NCBI RefSeq assembly: GCF_021134715.1
Contig: NC_060027.1
Location: 558,001 to 622,000 of the forward strand
Length of the DNA: 64,000 nt
Reading direction: 5' to 3'
From: Daphnia pulex
Lineage: Eukaryota > Arthropoda > Branchiopoda > Diplostraca > Daphniidae
Shown here: positions 37,631-48,560 of the stretch, in pieces
Layout of the letters: every line of letters begins with the position of its first letter
Position numbering within the stretch: position 1 is the first letter of the stretch
The notes under the pieces: generated by a model
The model's database searches: none
Seen by the model: the letters and a program-made list of their open reading frames with translations, nothing else
What the model was told of the DNA's origin: nothing
Position numbers and translations under genes: made by a program

Positions 37631-37879
37631 GAACGAATTTACCGACAATGGACGACATTTCAGCAAAATGGACAGCAGTTTCACCTCATGTGGTCAGAAT
37701 GTCAGATCATTTGGCCAAGTGGACATTTTACACCAGATTGCCTGTAATTCAGACAGAAACATCTTAATTAAGAAATCAAATTCAAGACATCCCAACAAGA
37801 ATTTACCCATTAAATTTCATAGATGAAAATGTAAATTGACACCGCAATTCCGTACTGAATTTGGAATACACTTTCAGTC

Positions 37880-38055
37880 AGCGTCTCGGGAAACAATGGC
37901 GAAAATTTCGTCCTCACAAAGACACTCGCGCCACCTGGTGGCTGGTGGACATGATTTTAGCCACCTACCGACAGCCAAAAGATTACTCCACGAATTACCA
38001 CGTACGGAACGGATGGATGGATTGCTTTCCGAACTATTCCGGTTCCGAAGCTTAA
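37880..38055 (+). CDS. Orphan terminal exon, unknown protein
   Basis: After a good acceptor (acactttcag at 37870-37879) an open frame runs 58 codons to TAA. It is rich in aromatic and charged residues: LGKQWRKFRPHKDTRATWW, then MILATYRQPKDY and a C-terminus NYSGSEA. This is less repetitive than random AT-rich sequence here and looks like real protein. I recognise no family and cannot join it securely to an upstream exon. A candidate is the open stretch at 37650-37757. It may be the end of a gene hit by the DIRS-like insertion. Confidence 0.35.
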
Positions 38056-38080
38056 CATCACGACTCATGAGAAATGAATA

Positions 38081-39074
38081 ATCAGATACACATCACATAC
38101 AAATAAATCTGATGAGATTGGGGGTATGGGGGTATAAAGTATGGGGGGGTCAAGACAAAAGATAAAACTTAAAATTTCTGAAGAAAAGAATCATTTTCTT
38201 GTCTGTGGCTGTAAGGCAGCATTAGCGGTTATCTGTGTTTGAGTTAGGGTTCCAATTTAGCATCAAACAGTCATATCGCATCTAAAGGAAATATTTCAAT
38301 AAATATTACAACATTAATTCAATAAACTTAAGTTATTTGCTACCTACTACTTGAGTAAGAGATTCAGAAAAATGCAACACATGTTGGTATGTGCCCTGCA
38401 TATTTTGATTTTCATGTGAATTTTTCAAGTTTCTGCAATAAACCTGATGAAGATTTACCCATGGCCTTGATTATGCTCCCATAGCTGTCTCTATGTTAAC
38501 ATATCTAAACAGGTTCGGAAAAAAAAACAACTAGTGTCCATGCTGGGGTTAGTGACATACCAACATCAATAGAAACTCAAGATAATTACGATGAATATTA
38601 ACTAAAAATTTCTGGTATGCTGGTATTAGCAAAACAGAAAATCATGCACAATTCAGTTTCAAGTTTAAACCACAACTTAAGAACACAAACCTCTGGCCTT
38701 CGACAGGGTCTTTTAATTCAGAAACCAATAAACATTTTCAGGCAATTTAATTCGTTTTTATTTAATCAGAAATCAACAAAAATCACCGATTAAATCCAAC
38801 AAATTAAACATACCATTTTTTTCAAATGTTTTGAGCCTATTTAATGGAAACCGTGGAAATCGCCTGTCACCTGTTGTATAACCCCAGATGATCAGATCTT
38901 CATGCAGAACGGTATCCGGCATCAACTGATTGAAATCTTGTCACATCAACAAAATAAAACAAACGAAATCGCTATTAAAATGAGGACAACACCAACAAGT
39001 TTTGTACGTTCGACCAGTTGTGCATGCAATCAATAATTACCAGTGAGCTCTATATAGGCTAACGTCTTCGCCAC
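38081..39074. other. AT-rich intergenic region
   Basis: G-rich bits near 38120-38152 (GGGGGTATGGGGGTAT) stand out. Otherwise there is no coding or RNA signal I can support. Confidence 0.55.
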
Positions 39075-39516
39075 TTAAGGCTTACGAGTTGTTGGCTTGC
39101 GCGAAGGAGCGACGGGTCCATGTCGACGAGTCGGCTTGGGTGCGCTAGTCGGCTTTGGCTTAGCGGACGGCTTGGGCCCATGAGTAGGGTTTGGCTTACG
39201 CGTTGGCTTAGGGGCACGAGTATTGGCGCGAAGTTCCGGTTCATCACTCAGATCTCTGGGTTTGCGCGTATGATGGTGGTGAGGCTTGTGGGTGCCAGGA
39301 TGACGAGTTCCTGAATGGGAACCATGATTGGGCTTTTTGCCATGATGGTCGGCCTGTTTCACACAAAAGGGATGTGTTAGTCAAATCAAGTTACACAATA
39401 AGATAATTGTTGGCTTAAAAATGGGTCGAGAAAATGTAAAAACTTTTATTGAAAATTCTTACCGATGCGACAGCGATGCAGACGGCAAGCAGGACAAAGA
39501 TAGCAAGGACTTTCAT
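39075..39516 (-). CDS. Small secreted Pro/Lys/Arg/His-rich repeat protein
   Basis: Two exons (39463-39516 and 39075-39353) give 110 residues. Exon 1 encodes exactly an 18-residue signal peptide, MKVLAIFVLLAVCIAVAS, followed by a phase-0 intron. The mature part is very basic and low complexity: a His-rich start (HHGKKPNHG, HKPHHHHTRKP) followed by repeated PTRKP/KPxP units and a C-terminus TTRKP. No folded domain is expected. Such proteins in arthropods are found in cuticle, salivary or adhesive secretions, or as antimicrobial peptides. Which applies here is unknown. It is transcribed away from a similarly built gene at 40937-41597. Confidence 0.75.
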
Positions 39517-40936
39517 TTTCAGCTCGATTGTGCAGAGTCGGTTGAAACTGTGGATCGATCAGCCATGAACATGCGGCATTTATACCCGTTGCAATAATTG
39601 CCTTCGATAACCAATCGATTTATTTGTCCCTGAGTGATGGAAAAGTATGGTTCTAGGTAAAGATTGTGACAACTGCGTTATTACTGGCGTTTTTACATAC
39701 CGGATCTGGTTCAATCGGGTTTCGTCAGGACAGATGTCAAACAAATCGAGTTGAATTGGTCCAAGGCAGAATCTATTGACTAAATAGCAGACTAGCAGGT
39801 ATTGACTAACTAGCAGAATGACTAGACTACACCTGGCATACAGCTGCGCTGCAGCAGTGCTCAGCAATATGCAAACGTGTAACACTCGAATACGTGGTGT
39901 ACTCCTCCTACTCAATATAGTCGTCAGTATTATCTTCACCTATTCCTGAATATTATTGAAAAAGGGTGGAATGTTGACTTAGATGGACGACACTGAATAG
40001 GGCAATTAAAATACTGCTATTATAAAACTGTCAGTACCCGAGTAACGAAGGCTGCAATTTAAGTACATTTTATCGTCGCAAATAAGAGCATCATCAGCTG
40101 CTGTAGAAAATATTCGTCTGTTTAAAGAGCCCACATGCATTATAGGAACGGATGCGGAGAATAATGGTGTGGCTCAAAAAATCCATCAGGAACCTAGGCG
40201 ATTCGCAACGCTGTTCAGAGCAGCCGCCTAATATTCGGTACCTCGCCTATGTGTGGACCTAAATCATTTCGGTAAATAATAAAATGATTAGGTTGGTTCA
40301 ATATTTATTTAGAATATTAGAATACTCACCAAATAGGTTAATTTCAACGTTTCGTCGTCTGTCATACGATATGGAAACTGCATAATCGCGTTTTCATACG
40401 ATTCGTCATTTTCATGAAAAATTCGATTTCATAGCCAACTACAGCAGCGGAGAATGCGTCACCTTCCGAATGTTTCACGTTACTTACGCTTGGTACATCG
40501 TCACCTGTTACCTCGTCCCCAAAAACCGAACAACGGCGCAACTGGCTGCAAGTGCGAGTTAGGTTACCGAGGCTTTTATTTTTTTAATAATCTGGATAGT
40601 CACCGCATCTGGCAGATATCTGTTTGCGATATTATAAGCAACTTGAAACGAAAAAGAAAATTCTATGAAATAGAACGGAGACTATAGACTCGGCACTCGG
40701 GATATAACACGTCATCGCATCCGTTTCACATATACACTTATTTTCGTGGCACTCACCTGATATTATCAACAGGAGCCTTTTTTTTTCAACTTACGTCAAT
40801 GCACGTTTGCAGTTGCAAGAACAACTGGATTCGTCATTACGGCGACTGAAGAAAATGGGCGGCTATTAAATGACGGCCCGGTCGATGTTGACGATCCACT
40901 TCCAAAGGAGCTCCTGTCTAGGGATAACGTTGAAAG
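39517..40936. other. Region between two divergent secreted-protein genes
   Basis: Promoters of both flanking genes must lie here. An open stretch at about 40395-40563 reads plausible protein (KFDFIANYSSGECV), but I cannot define an exon. A short sequence at 39711-39730 recurs at the palindrome near 42.5 kb. Confidence 0.4.
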
Positions 40937-41597
40937 ATGAAGTTCCTACCAATGTTCGTGTTGCTTACCGTCTGCTTCGCCGTTGTTGTGGTAAGAAAAT
41001 AAATTTTGATTAGGTAGATAACATGAATAGTCAAATATAAAAATGTTTAGTAACATAATATCGCATACCTATGTGTGGCACAAACGTAACTTTACTATGA
41101 CGGAAATACAGGAGGCGGAGACCCAGCACGAACCGACGAAAAAACCGTTACTGGCCAAACGTACCGAGAAACCAAAGCCCAAACCTACAGAGAAACCAAA
41201 GCCTAAACCTACAGAAAAACCCAAACCCAAACCTAAGCCGACAGAGAAGCCCAAGCCTAAACCTACCGAGAAACCGAAACCCCCTAAGCCAACGGAGAAA
41301 CCTAAACCCAAGCCTACAGAGAAACCCAAACCTAAGCCGACTGAGAAGCCAAAGCCCAAACCTACTGAGAAACCAAAACCCCCTAAGCCAACGGAGAAAC
41401 CTAAACCCAAGACAACAACTACTACAACTACGACAACTGAGATGCCGATAACTGATGCTCCTATCACTGATGCTCCTATCACTGATGCTCCAATCACGGA
41501 CCCTCCGATCACTGATTCTCCGATCACTGATTCTCCAATCACGGATCCTCCGATCACTGATGCTCCAATCACTGATGCCACAACCATGGGTGGCTGA
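40937..41597 (+). CDS. Small secreted protein with KPKPTE and PITDxP repeats
   Basis: Two exons (40937-40990 and 41112-41597) give 179 residues. Exon 1 encodes an 18-residue hydrophobic signal peptide, [18 protein letters not shown], and ends in phase 0, just like the gene at 39075-39516. The mature protein opens [12 protein letters not shown]. It then has about a dozen KPKPTE-type units, a Thr run, and about ten PITDAP/PITDPP/PITDSP units ending TTMGG. The first block is strongly basic and the second acidic and Thr-rich (possible O-glycosylation), so it is mucin-like or extracellular-matrix-like. Repeat number probably varies between individuals. Function unknown. Confidence 0.75.
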
Positions 41598-42740
41598 TCC
41601 ACTGAGATGCGGTGTCATGGTTCGGATTCATCCGAAAGTTGTCTTTTTAAAGATTATGGTGTCCCCATAATAAGTTACATCTTTTTCCGAGCTTTTTCTT
41701 CTGTACTAATCACCTGATATAAAACAAAAACAAAAAAAAATTACTATTAACACAATACACATATTAGCAGCATTATCACGCGCACTTTTGCTTTTGAACA
41801 TTAATTAAATTTTGTTTAAAATAAAATTATTTTCCATTAGTTGAACATCAGTTAGGAAACTATGGATCAAAAAATAGTAAGAAGAAACATTTTACTGGAC
41901 CAACTTTACCGCATGGCTATTCAAATAGTACATACACTAACTTTACTTAGTTGTCGACCGCTTGAATTTGAATTTGGTTAATAATAAAAATACCTTTTAG
42001 TTACTACGCTTTACCGAGTTAAATTTTTACCTCACATTGGCATCATGGAAAATGGTTAAAAAATACATATATATCTCACTACTTTCACATCTTGAATTCT
42101 GAAATTAAATGAAAATGAATATGTGAATGAAAATGCCCTTACTTTCGTCGATATGCTTCATACGAAAATATTCTTAAAGGGAAATGGAAATAAAAGTGTT
42201 ACACAATACAGATATAAATTTAAATGAAGAGCGCACAATTCCGGTGAAATCAAATTTAACGGACTTGCTTTTATCGATAAAATAAATATGACTAAATATA
42301 ATATAATTTAAATCCGAAACCATACGACATAAACTGTAAAACATACGGAAATTATTAAGCGGTAGGATTTTAATAGTCTGAGGGCAAGAGGGACGAGCAT
42401 AACACAACAGATGCTATTAAAAAAAAAAAAAAATACGTGTACAGCTTTTTACGAGCAGCTGTACACCAGTTGGAGCCTGTGCATGGGGTTTCGTTGCCGC
42501 AAGTTGCAAGAGCTGAGCTGGCAACTTGCACTGACGAAACTCGATTGAACAGGATTTTATGTATCCTATTTAATCGTTGTAAAACTAAAGAGAAAAACAT
42601 TTCCACTTACACACCAAAACTAAATTTAAAGATCTATACTATGTGCCAAAATGTTCTATTTTCCTATTCAACTAAATTTTACTCCTATAAGTCGAGAGTG
42701 CTCAATGAACATGAGGTCTGCCAGAACCCGATTCGTGCTC
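41598..42740. other. AT-rich intergenic region
   Basis: No gene supported. It contains the imperfect palindrome at 42475-42554, listed separately. Confidence 0.5.
42475..42554. repeat. Imperfect palindrome, MITE-like hairpin
   Basis: The core 42488-42540 has outer arms GTTTCGT/ACGAAAC and inner arms GCAAGTTGC/GCAACTTGC, with symmetric 4-base mismatched gaps and a 13-base loop. CCTGT/ACAGG extends it outward. The sequence TTCAATCGxGTTTCGTCAG at its right end (reverse strand) recurs at 39711-39729. A small inverted-repeat transposon remnant is likely. Confidence 0.55.
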
Positions 42741-42870
42741 TTAAGCCAACGGAAAAACCTGAACCCACTCGAGGATCCAAAAGTCCTGGAACAGAAAAAC
42801 CTGAACCCACCCGAGGATCAAAGCCAAACTGAAAAACCTGAACCCACTCGAGGAAATAAGCCAACAAAAG
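42741..42870 (+). pseudogene. Relic of the KPTE-repeat secreted protein family
   Basis: Three copies of a unit reading EKPEPTRG lie at about 42751-42774, 42793-42817 and 42831-42854, preceded by LKPTEKPEP. The third copy is in another frame after a stop. I see no signal-peptide exon upstream with a matching intron. The unit resembles both KPTEKP of the gene at 40937 and PTRKP of the gene at 39075, so this looks like a decayed third member. Confidence 0.5.
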
Positions 42871-43512
42871 CACACAAGTACACCCAAGTAGTAACGCATA
42901 TGATGCCCAAGCAAATTATGTTCCCTGAATCAGAGGTGCAGTATAACACAAATTTCTTTAATAAGAAAAAAGATGTTCTTTTGCATCTTTTTTCCAAGGT
43001 TTCCCTAATAGGCTATACATTATAATATTGGTTGGAAATAATTATTTTTAAAATGATTATAAATTTAATACACGGATTCTTGCGCATTTACGCGGCGAGT
43101 CTTGCGCATTTTGCAGTCGAAAACTTGAATCGTTTCCCATTAGTCGAAAATAAAGTCGAAGAGAAAAACTTGATACTCACATTAAGTAGGCCTATCTTGA
43201 AATTTGATGAATATTGGCTCCAACTCTTGACAATTTCGGTGAACAGAAGACCAGTGAGGTAAGTCCATTGACTAACTTACTAATTTTTTTCCTGAAATGG
43301 ATTAAATGTGTTTTAGAGACATGGAATCAATTGGAAAAATAAAAGGAATTAAGAGTTTACTGGTCGATATTCCACAATGATTTGACGAGCATCGCTCTCA
43401 GGACATGCAGAACTAGCAAAGTTAAGCTTGTTGGCATCTTCACTTTGACCACCACTTGACATCTGAATGAAAATAGGCATATTAATTCATATGCTCATAC
43501 AGTAAACAGATA

Positions 43513-43978
43513 CTAATTACAAGCCAGTTGCCACTTTGGTCCTGAAGTAGGGTCCAGAATAATAATACCGTTCGGGCACTGTCCGCATGAGGCAACTCCG
43601 GTTGCAATTAAATCACACAAGTACACGATGGATGTGCATTGGTTACATCCACTGGCTTTCTTCATTTCTCTATTGAAAAATTCTTGTTATTTATTGGGAT
43701 TGCTTGACTCAGAAAACTGTACTATTACGAATTCGAAGATGCTGCTCGGCGTAATGGCGGCTAAACGTAGCAGTAAGGACAAAAAGGGTATCCTTTTCCG
43801 TTTGACTAGGAAGATTTCCAAAGCGTGACGAAGGACCTCCCACGAATGCATTGTAGGTAATATCAGTTGAGGATAACCCGGATATAATCTGAAGAGACAA
43901 CACACACAATATCTGGGAAAAGTAGAATACTGAGATGTATGTAACAATACACTTTAATGATAAGTCTACAGTTACCAT
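43513..43978 (-). CDS. Small cysteine-containing secreted or membrane protein, unknown
   Basis: Two exons (43729-43978 and 43513-43667) join in phase to give 134 residues, using an agag acceptor. The N-terminus has a long hydrophobic segment at about 8-33 (CIVTYISVFYFSQILCVLSL) that could be a signal anchor. Then come TDITYNAFVGGPSSRFGN and TLFVLTATFSRHYAEQHLRI. The second exon has several cysteines: GCNQC, LCDL, SCGQC and a final LACN. No family is recognised. A further open exon at 43349-43462 (MSSGGQSEDANK to EYRPVNS) may be an alternative end, but the phase does not fit the obvious donor. Exon joining is tentative. Confidence 0.4.
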
Positions 43979-45031
43979 TTTGCTTTATAAAAAATTTTGG
44001 TTGCATTTGGTCTGTAAAAAAAAAAAAAAATTAAACAAAGAATCTCGTACACAGAAGCTTGCAAACATAATTTCAACATTGCCCATCATGAGTATAAAAC
44101 AATAGAATAGCCAATTAGTGTAAAAATTCCCAATATCTACATTTTGTACCGGAAATAAGCGAAAGGTCCTGTTGAAATTTGGGGTATTTATACATTGGTC
44201 CAAAATCATGAACGCAATGCTCTATTGCTATAAAGGACTTAGTCAACCCGCAATCGGGTCGGACAGCAGAAAGCCACTAAAAGAACATGATATAAGCAAG
44301 ATAAAAATGAATAAAATGGCAACTAAAACAGCAACCTTAAATTCTTGATGTTGGGAAAAACGAAGAAAGACGAATAAGAGAAAAACAAACAAATAAAATT
44401 TACGAAAGATTAAGAGGAATTTAAATATTGTTATTCTACTCCATGACAATGATTGAGGTAAGAATCCTCTTTTTTGCATTTACCAAATATCTCCATTCTC
44501 CAACTCGCCAACTGGATTCAAACAGTCCAGCGTAACAGTTGAATGCTGTACCAATAAATTACTTCCATTATTCTTATGAATGAAAATATTCAATTGTTTC
44601 ACAGAGAGCTTATTACCACATCTACAATCTTCACCCATAACTGTTTAACAGCAACATATTTTAACATCCAACTACATCAAACTGAAACACGAAATTATTT
44701 GGGAACTGGTCAATTTTAACTCTAGTGAGTGCTGCAACTTTGACTTTTACACTTTCATTCATGAATGCTTTAATGTGCAAATAATGAAGACCTTTGTGCT
44801 GCAAAAGCTCAGATTGAAAAGAAAACTTTGCAGAAGCTAATGAAGTCTTGAATAATGTTATGGTTGTGCAACATTGCCACGTTTTTATTAACATTGCCCT
44901 GAATGCCTGATTTTATTTATTTGATTTATTTAATTTATTTATTTATTATTTTCACTTCTTTCCTTTACATATACTTGTATAAAAATATGCCATAAATTTT
45001 ATATAAACTCTGTGTATAATTGAGTGATTTT
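43979..45031. other. AT-rich region without gene
   Basis: Apart from a tRNA-like relic at about 44500-44568, nothing can be supported. The last part should contain the 3' UTR of the first SEC14-like gene. Confidence 0.5.
44500..44568 (-). pseudogene. tRNA-like relic (Asn-like)
   Basis: Read on the minus strand, ATTGGTACAGCATTCAACTGTTA resembles an A-box, D-arm and anticodon loop with GTT (Asn). It is followed by a T-arm-like stem CTGGA/TCCAG enclosing TTTGAA. The 3' half of the anticodon stem does not pair and the acceptor stem is not convincing. It is a decayed tRNA or the head of a tRNA-derived SINE. Confidence 0.3.
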
Positions 45032-47167
45032 CTATAATTCGGTGACGTTTGACGATGAAGGCGCTTCGATAAGGATATGGTAGCGAAGTTTTTTCGACCG
45101 CAAGTAGCTGAAGGTGTTGTCAAACTCGAAGACATCTAAATAAACACAGAAGGGATTTATTAGATAGATTATAGGCTAGACGCGGAAGCACAAAATCGGT
45201 TACTTACATTTGCCGGGTTGTTCACAAACGATTTCACCTTCCTCCATTATCAAGTGGCTGTCAACATGTGAGAGCGCAACCAAATCGTTAGTGATTTTGG
45301 CATGTTTACTGGAGAGTCCGAATTTGATGTCGCCTCCCTCCGTCATAAATTCCCATCTGTTTGAAATGGCGTAAATAATTCACTCATACAGCAATAGAAA
45401 AATTGAACAGTCCTACTTTAAGATAGAACGAGCGACGTCGACGTCATATTTCAATTTTTTCCTTCCACCAGCGCCGATGCTCATAGTTTCCATGTAGTCC
45501 TTAGCAACCGGTGCGTTATTGCTCAGGTAGTACGAAGAAGGTATTTTACCTCCCATGTTTAACTAATACCGCACCGGAACATCAAACATTTCAATTGGTG
45601 CGGCATGCGGATAAAACGTAGTTTATTAGACAACGACGGTTACCTTGCTGGGGCATTTTGGATCTCCGTCAGGATCGGTCATGGTACCGCCATAAAAGGC
45701 GGGAAGTTGATCGGCTTCAATTTCTTCCAGCAAAGCGGAAGTCCATTCCTTCTTGTCGGAGCCGAAAACTTTGATTTTGGGACCGTCACATTCGTGTAAG
45801 AAAGGTTTGATCAACCTCATGATTAGCGGGAAAAAGGAAGGAGCTTTGTCCACCAACCAGGACGATTATTAGCAACAGCGCATGCAATGTAAATGTAAAC
45901 CGTATGAATTCAGTTCATTTGTCAACGGAGAATTTAATTTTTAAAAGAACCGTTTATGATGAATAATCGTCGAGAGCTGTCAGGATAGTGAAGGAATAGG
46001 AACCTAGTAACATTTAGGGCCATATCCAAGTCTGATTCAAGAAAAATAAAAACTGTGATGCGATCAATATTTAGCATTTTAATTCTTTTTTTTTGTGTAC
46101 TTGATTTATTGGCAATTTCCCTCATTGAGAACCCTTCGTAGTCGAAGATGTATGATGCTTGAGTTACCAGTTTCCCTGTTCTCTCCGTCTCCACTTTAGT
46201 TGCTTTGACGTAGGATTCCAACATCCAAATGCAAAAAGTGTAAAATTCTTTTTTTGTGGAACTCAATGAAAATCCTATTCATTAATATCTTTTTATCATA
46301 TGGATGTCATTGAATTTTGCAAATTTTGTGCAGTTACCTTTTGAGTCTGTTCTCCCACAACATTGAACAAAGACTGCGTCCCCAAAATGGGCGTGTTTGG
46401 TACGAAACAAAAAAGGTGAATAGTAAAATTTTGTAATTTCAAATGAATCCATTAGGGGTGTTACCAGGGCAGCCAAATTTGTCGATCCCAATTTGTCCAA
46501 TGGAGAAATATTTCATAAAGACTTGGCTAGGTGTATATCTCTCAAATATGGTATCCACTTCATTTACTCGCCTCCATTCCAATGACTTTTCGGTAGGAAT
46601 AGAATTTTTAGCTAATACTGAAGCAAAATAACGTCATAATGTCTATAGAAAAAACGTTTTACCTGCCGGAGCATTTTCTCAGCGCGAGCCACATCGAATC
46701 CATTCACTGTTTTATTCATTTAAAAAAAAAAAAATTGTTTAGTAGAGGAGTAAAATATTTCACAATAAAAATGCTTCAACCTAGCAGCCATTTCCGAAGA
46801 TACTCATCGTGAGAGATAGGCAATTTGCAGTCCTTGATGGCGATCCTTAACTTTATAGTCACAAAGGGATCATAAGTTATCGTTTTAATTCATTAACCGC
46901 TTATTATAACAAATGAAATTGAACAAATAGTGGAGATCGGCTCCTGACGCAGCCATCTTGTTCTAAATTGCCACTCACCTGTTGAATCGAGATTTCAGCC
47001 TTTTTTGTCGGGTCACACTTTGGGTCTGCATCATCAAATCAATGAAATAATCAAAATAGTTGTCTCAACTTTTCAAATTTTGCCACTTGATAAAATCGCA
47101 TACCGACGAAGGACTTCTTTTCAGTTTGCACCAAATTGCCATTGCAGTCTTGTTGATTAGTACTCAT
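45032..47167 (-). CDS. SEC14-like lipid-transfer protein, array copy A
   Basis: Twelve exons (47104-47167, 46979-47025, 46781-46850, 46663-46706, 46465-46585, 46338-46373, 46101-46274, 45951-46031, 45644-45843, 45417-45562, 45208-45356, 45032-45135) give 411 residues in phase. The order is an N-terminal CRAL-TRIO helical part (IAIKDCKLPISHDEYLRKWL), the CRAL-TRIO pocket with PAFYGGTMTDPDGDPKCPSK, then a GOLD domain (NMGG, WEFMTEGGDIKF, VFEFDNTFSYLRSKKLRY). This is the SEC14L2/tocopherol-associated protein layout: cytosolic carriers of hydrophobic ligands such as squalene, tocopherol or phosphoinositides. The start at 47167 is chosen because it fits copy B. An upstream ATG at 47302 (MDTHSQ) does not splice in phase. 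The donor after 45951 is weak (gttctt). Confidence 0.85.
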
Positions 47168-48560
47168 TCTTTTATCTGAAAACTGATTTTGACCGAATGA
47201 AGCTAAAATAGAAAGAAATCTTGTTTGTGTTTGTTGTTTTCTTTTATCGAGTACCTGCTGATGCAGCGTGGCAACTGGCCGAAATTGTGAGTGGGTGTCC
47301 ATGACCGACAAAGCGATACGAGAAAAAGTGGAAATTCCAGAATAAGCCAATAAAGAAACGGAGCTTTTATAGGCAGACGCATAAACAATTTGCGATTTAA
47401 GCCTTTAATATGTCAGGGATTCAAAGTTGCACAATTTTTAAAAATATTGAATTCAAATTAAGCGGACTAGAAATCATGCAGAGGCCTACTTGGACAAGAC
47501 GTTTGATGGGTGGATCGTGGACGCAGACAACTAAACAAAACGAACGTTGTATAGAAAGGGAACGAATGAGCGACACGTTTAATCCTCGCCAAATCCCGAG
47601 ACTCAAATACTACCTCAATTGGTTGCTGGCTCCTAGTTTTATATTCTTTCTGCGCCCATTCGAAAGTTGTCACTCCTCAATCTTTGTTTTTTTGGGTCCT
47701 TATCCTTGATCCATTTAACTTTCACTGTGATTGTTGGAAAATACAAATGTCTGCCCACTTTCAAAAATGATTAGGGTGAGCAATCGGGACGACTAACAAT
47801 GCAATTACCTCTGCATCATCCATTTGAGTTACATTCACAAGAATACTATGTTATAAATGACGTACATTCTGAGCGCAAAAAAACTTGCGATATTTTTTTA
47901 TAGCATAGTTTATTGATTTTCTCTTCATTAATTAAATACACCATGACCATAACGGCGTTATACTTTATTATGCTTAGCTGGGAAACTTTGTTTATGATAT
48001 CTGATGAATTTCAATATGATGGCGTGTCGATGACGATATGTCATCGCAGTTTCTTGGATTCTCATGCGACTGTACGTGTTACGATATCTAATTGTGAAAT
48101 GATCTAACCTAACTCCCATTTCCGAAGATACTCGTCACTATAATGATGATAAAAAAAATGACGATTTAAAATGCAAAGCAATGTACCTATCTGACGTGTT
48201 GAGCGAACTGAAGTTCAGCTAGACTAAAAATAAAATTGTTCTTTTACCTCTAGAAACTGTCGTCTACTGCAGCCATTCTGGTTGTGGCTCCTATGATTTT
48301 AAGTGATCGCCAAAAGGACCGTGTGTGCTTTCACAGCTAAACCGAATAGCATTGTTACTGTACGGTTAAACGTGGTGGTGTTAAGGTGGTTTGATGTCGC
48401 TTCCACAATTTAGAATTTGACACTTTGTGACATATAGAAATGTGCCGATCTATATTGAATAAAAGGCTACGGCCATACAGCACAATAAATAAAGTTTTGT
48501 TTTTATATAATTAAAATAAATATGAAACTTATTAGATATTTAGAAAATAGGCTGTTGGTT
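47168..48560. other. Spacer between SEC14-like copies A and B with a relic exon
   Basis: Contains the upstream leader of copy A and a relic of a SEC14-like exon at about 48114-48142, listed separately. Other open frames are not convincing. Confidence 0.5.
48114..48142 (-). pseudogene. Relic SEC14-like exon fragment
   Basis: CCATTTCCGAAGATACTCGTC matches the copy A exon at 46787-46807 (CCATTTCCGAAGATACTCATC) in one 21-base block with one mismatch, and sits between copies A and B. Nearby bases up to about 48300 keep only faint similarity. It looks like the remains of another array member. Confidence 0.5.

Larger units (their letters stand above)
34888..37649 (-). mobile_element. DIRS-like (tyrosine-recombinase) retrotransposon, incomplete copy
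   Basis: The element is oriented on the minus strand. It is bounded by inverted repeats and carries a gag-like gene (36687-37478), a fragment with reverse transcriptase/RNase H character (about 36074-36394) and a piece resembling the N-terminal part of a tyrosine recombinase (about 35705-35896). An internal complementary region at 35364-35475 matches the two outer ends joined together. This end structure, without long direct LTRs or target duplications, is diagnostic of the DIRS order, which integrates as circles by tyrosine recombinase. At about 2.8 kb it is roughly half the usual length, so it is a degraded, internally shortened copy with several breaks. The inverted repeats look identical by eye, suggesting a fairly recent arrival. 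Confidence 0.85.

Noticed and set aside
39580-39939. Minus-strand frame of 119 codons
   Set aside because: Lies in the promoter region of the secreted protein gene, has mixed low-complexity content and no recognisable domain.
41069-41618. Long minus-strand frames over the KPTE/PITD exon
   Set aside because: Low-complexity repeats leave both strands open. Only the plus frame has a signal-peptide exon with correct splicing.
47595-47620. let-7-like seed (TGAGGTAGTA on the minus strand)
   Set aside because: Only ten bases match and there is no complementary arm nearby to form a precursor hairpin.
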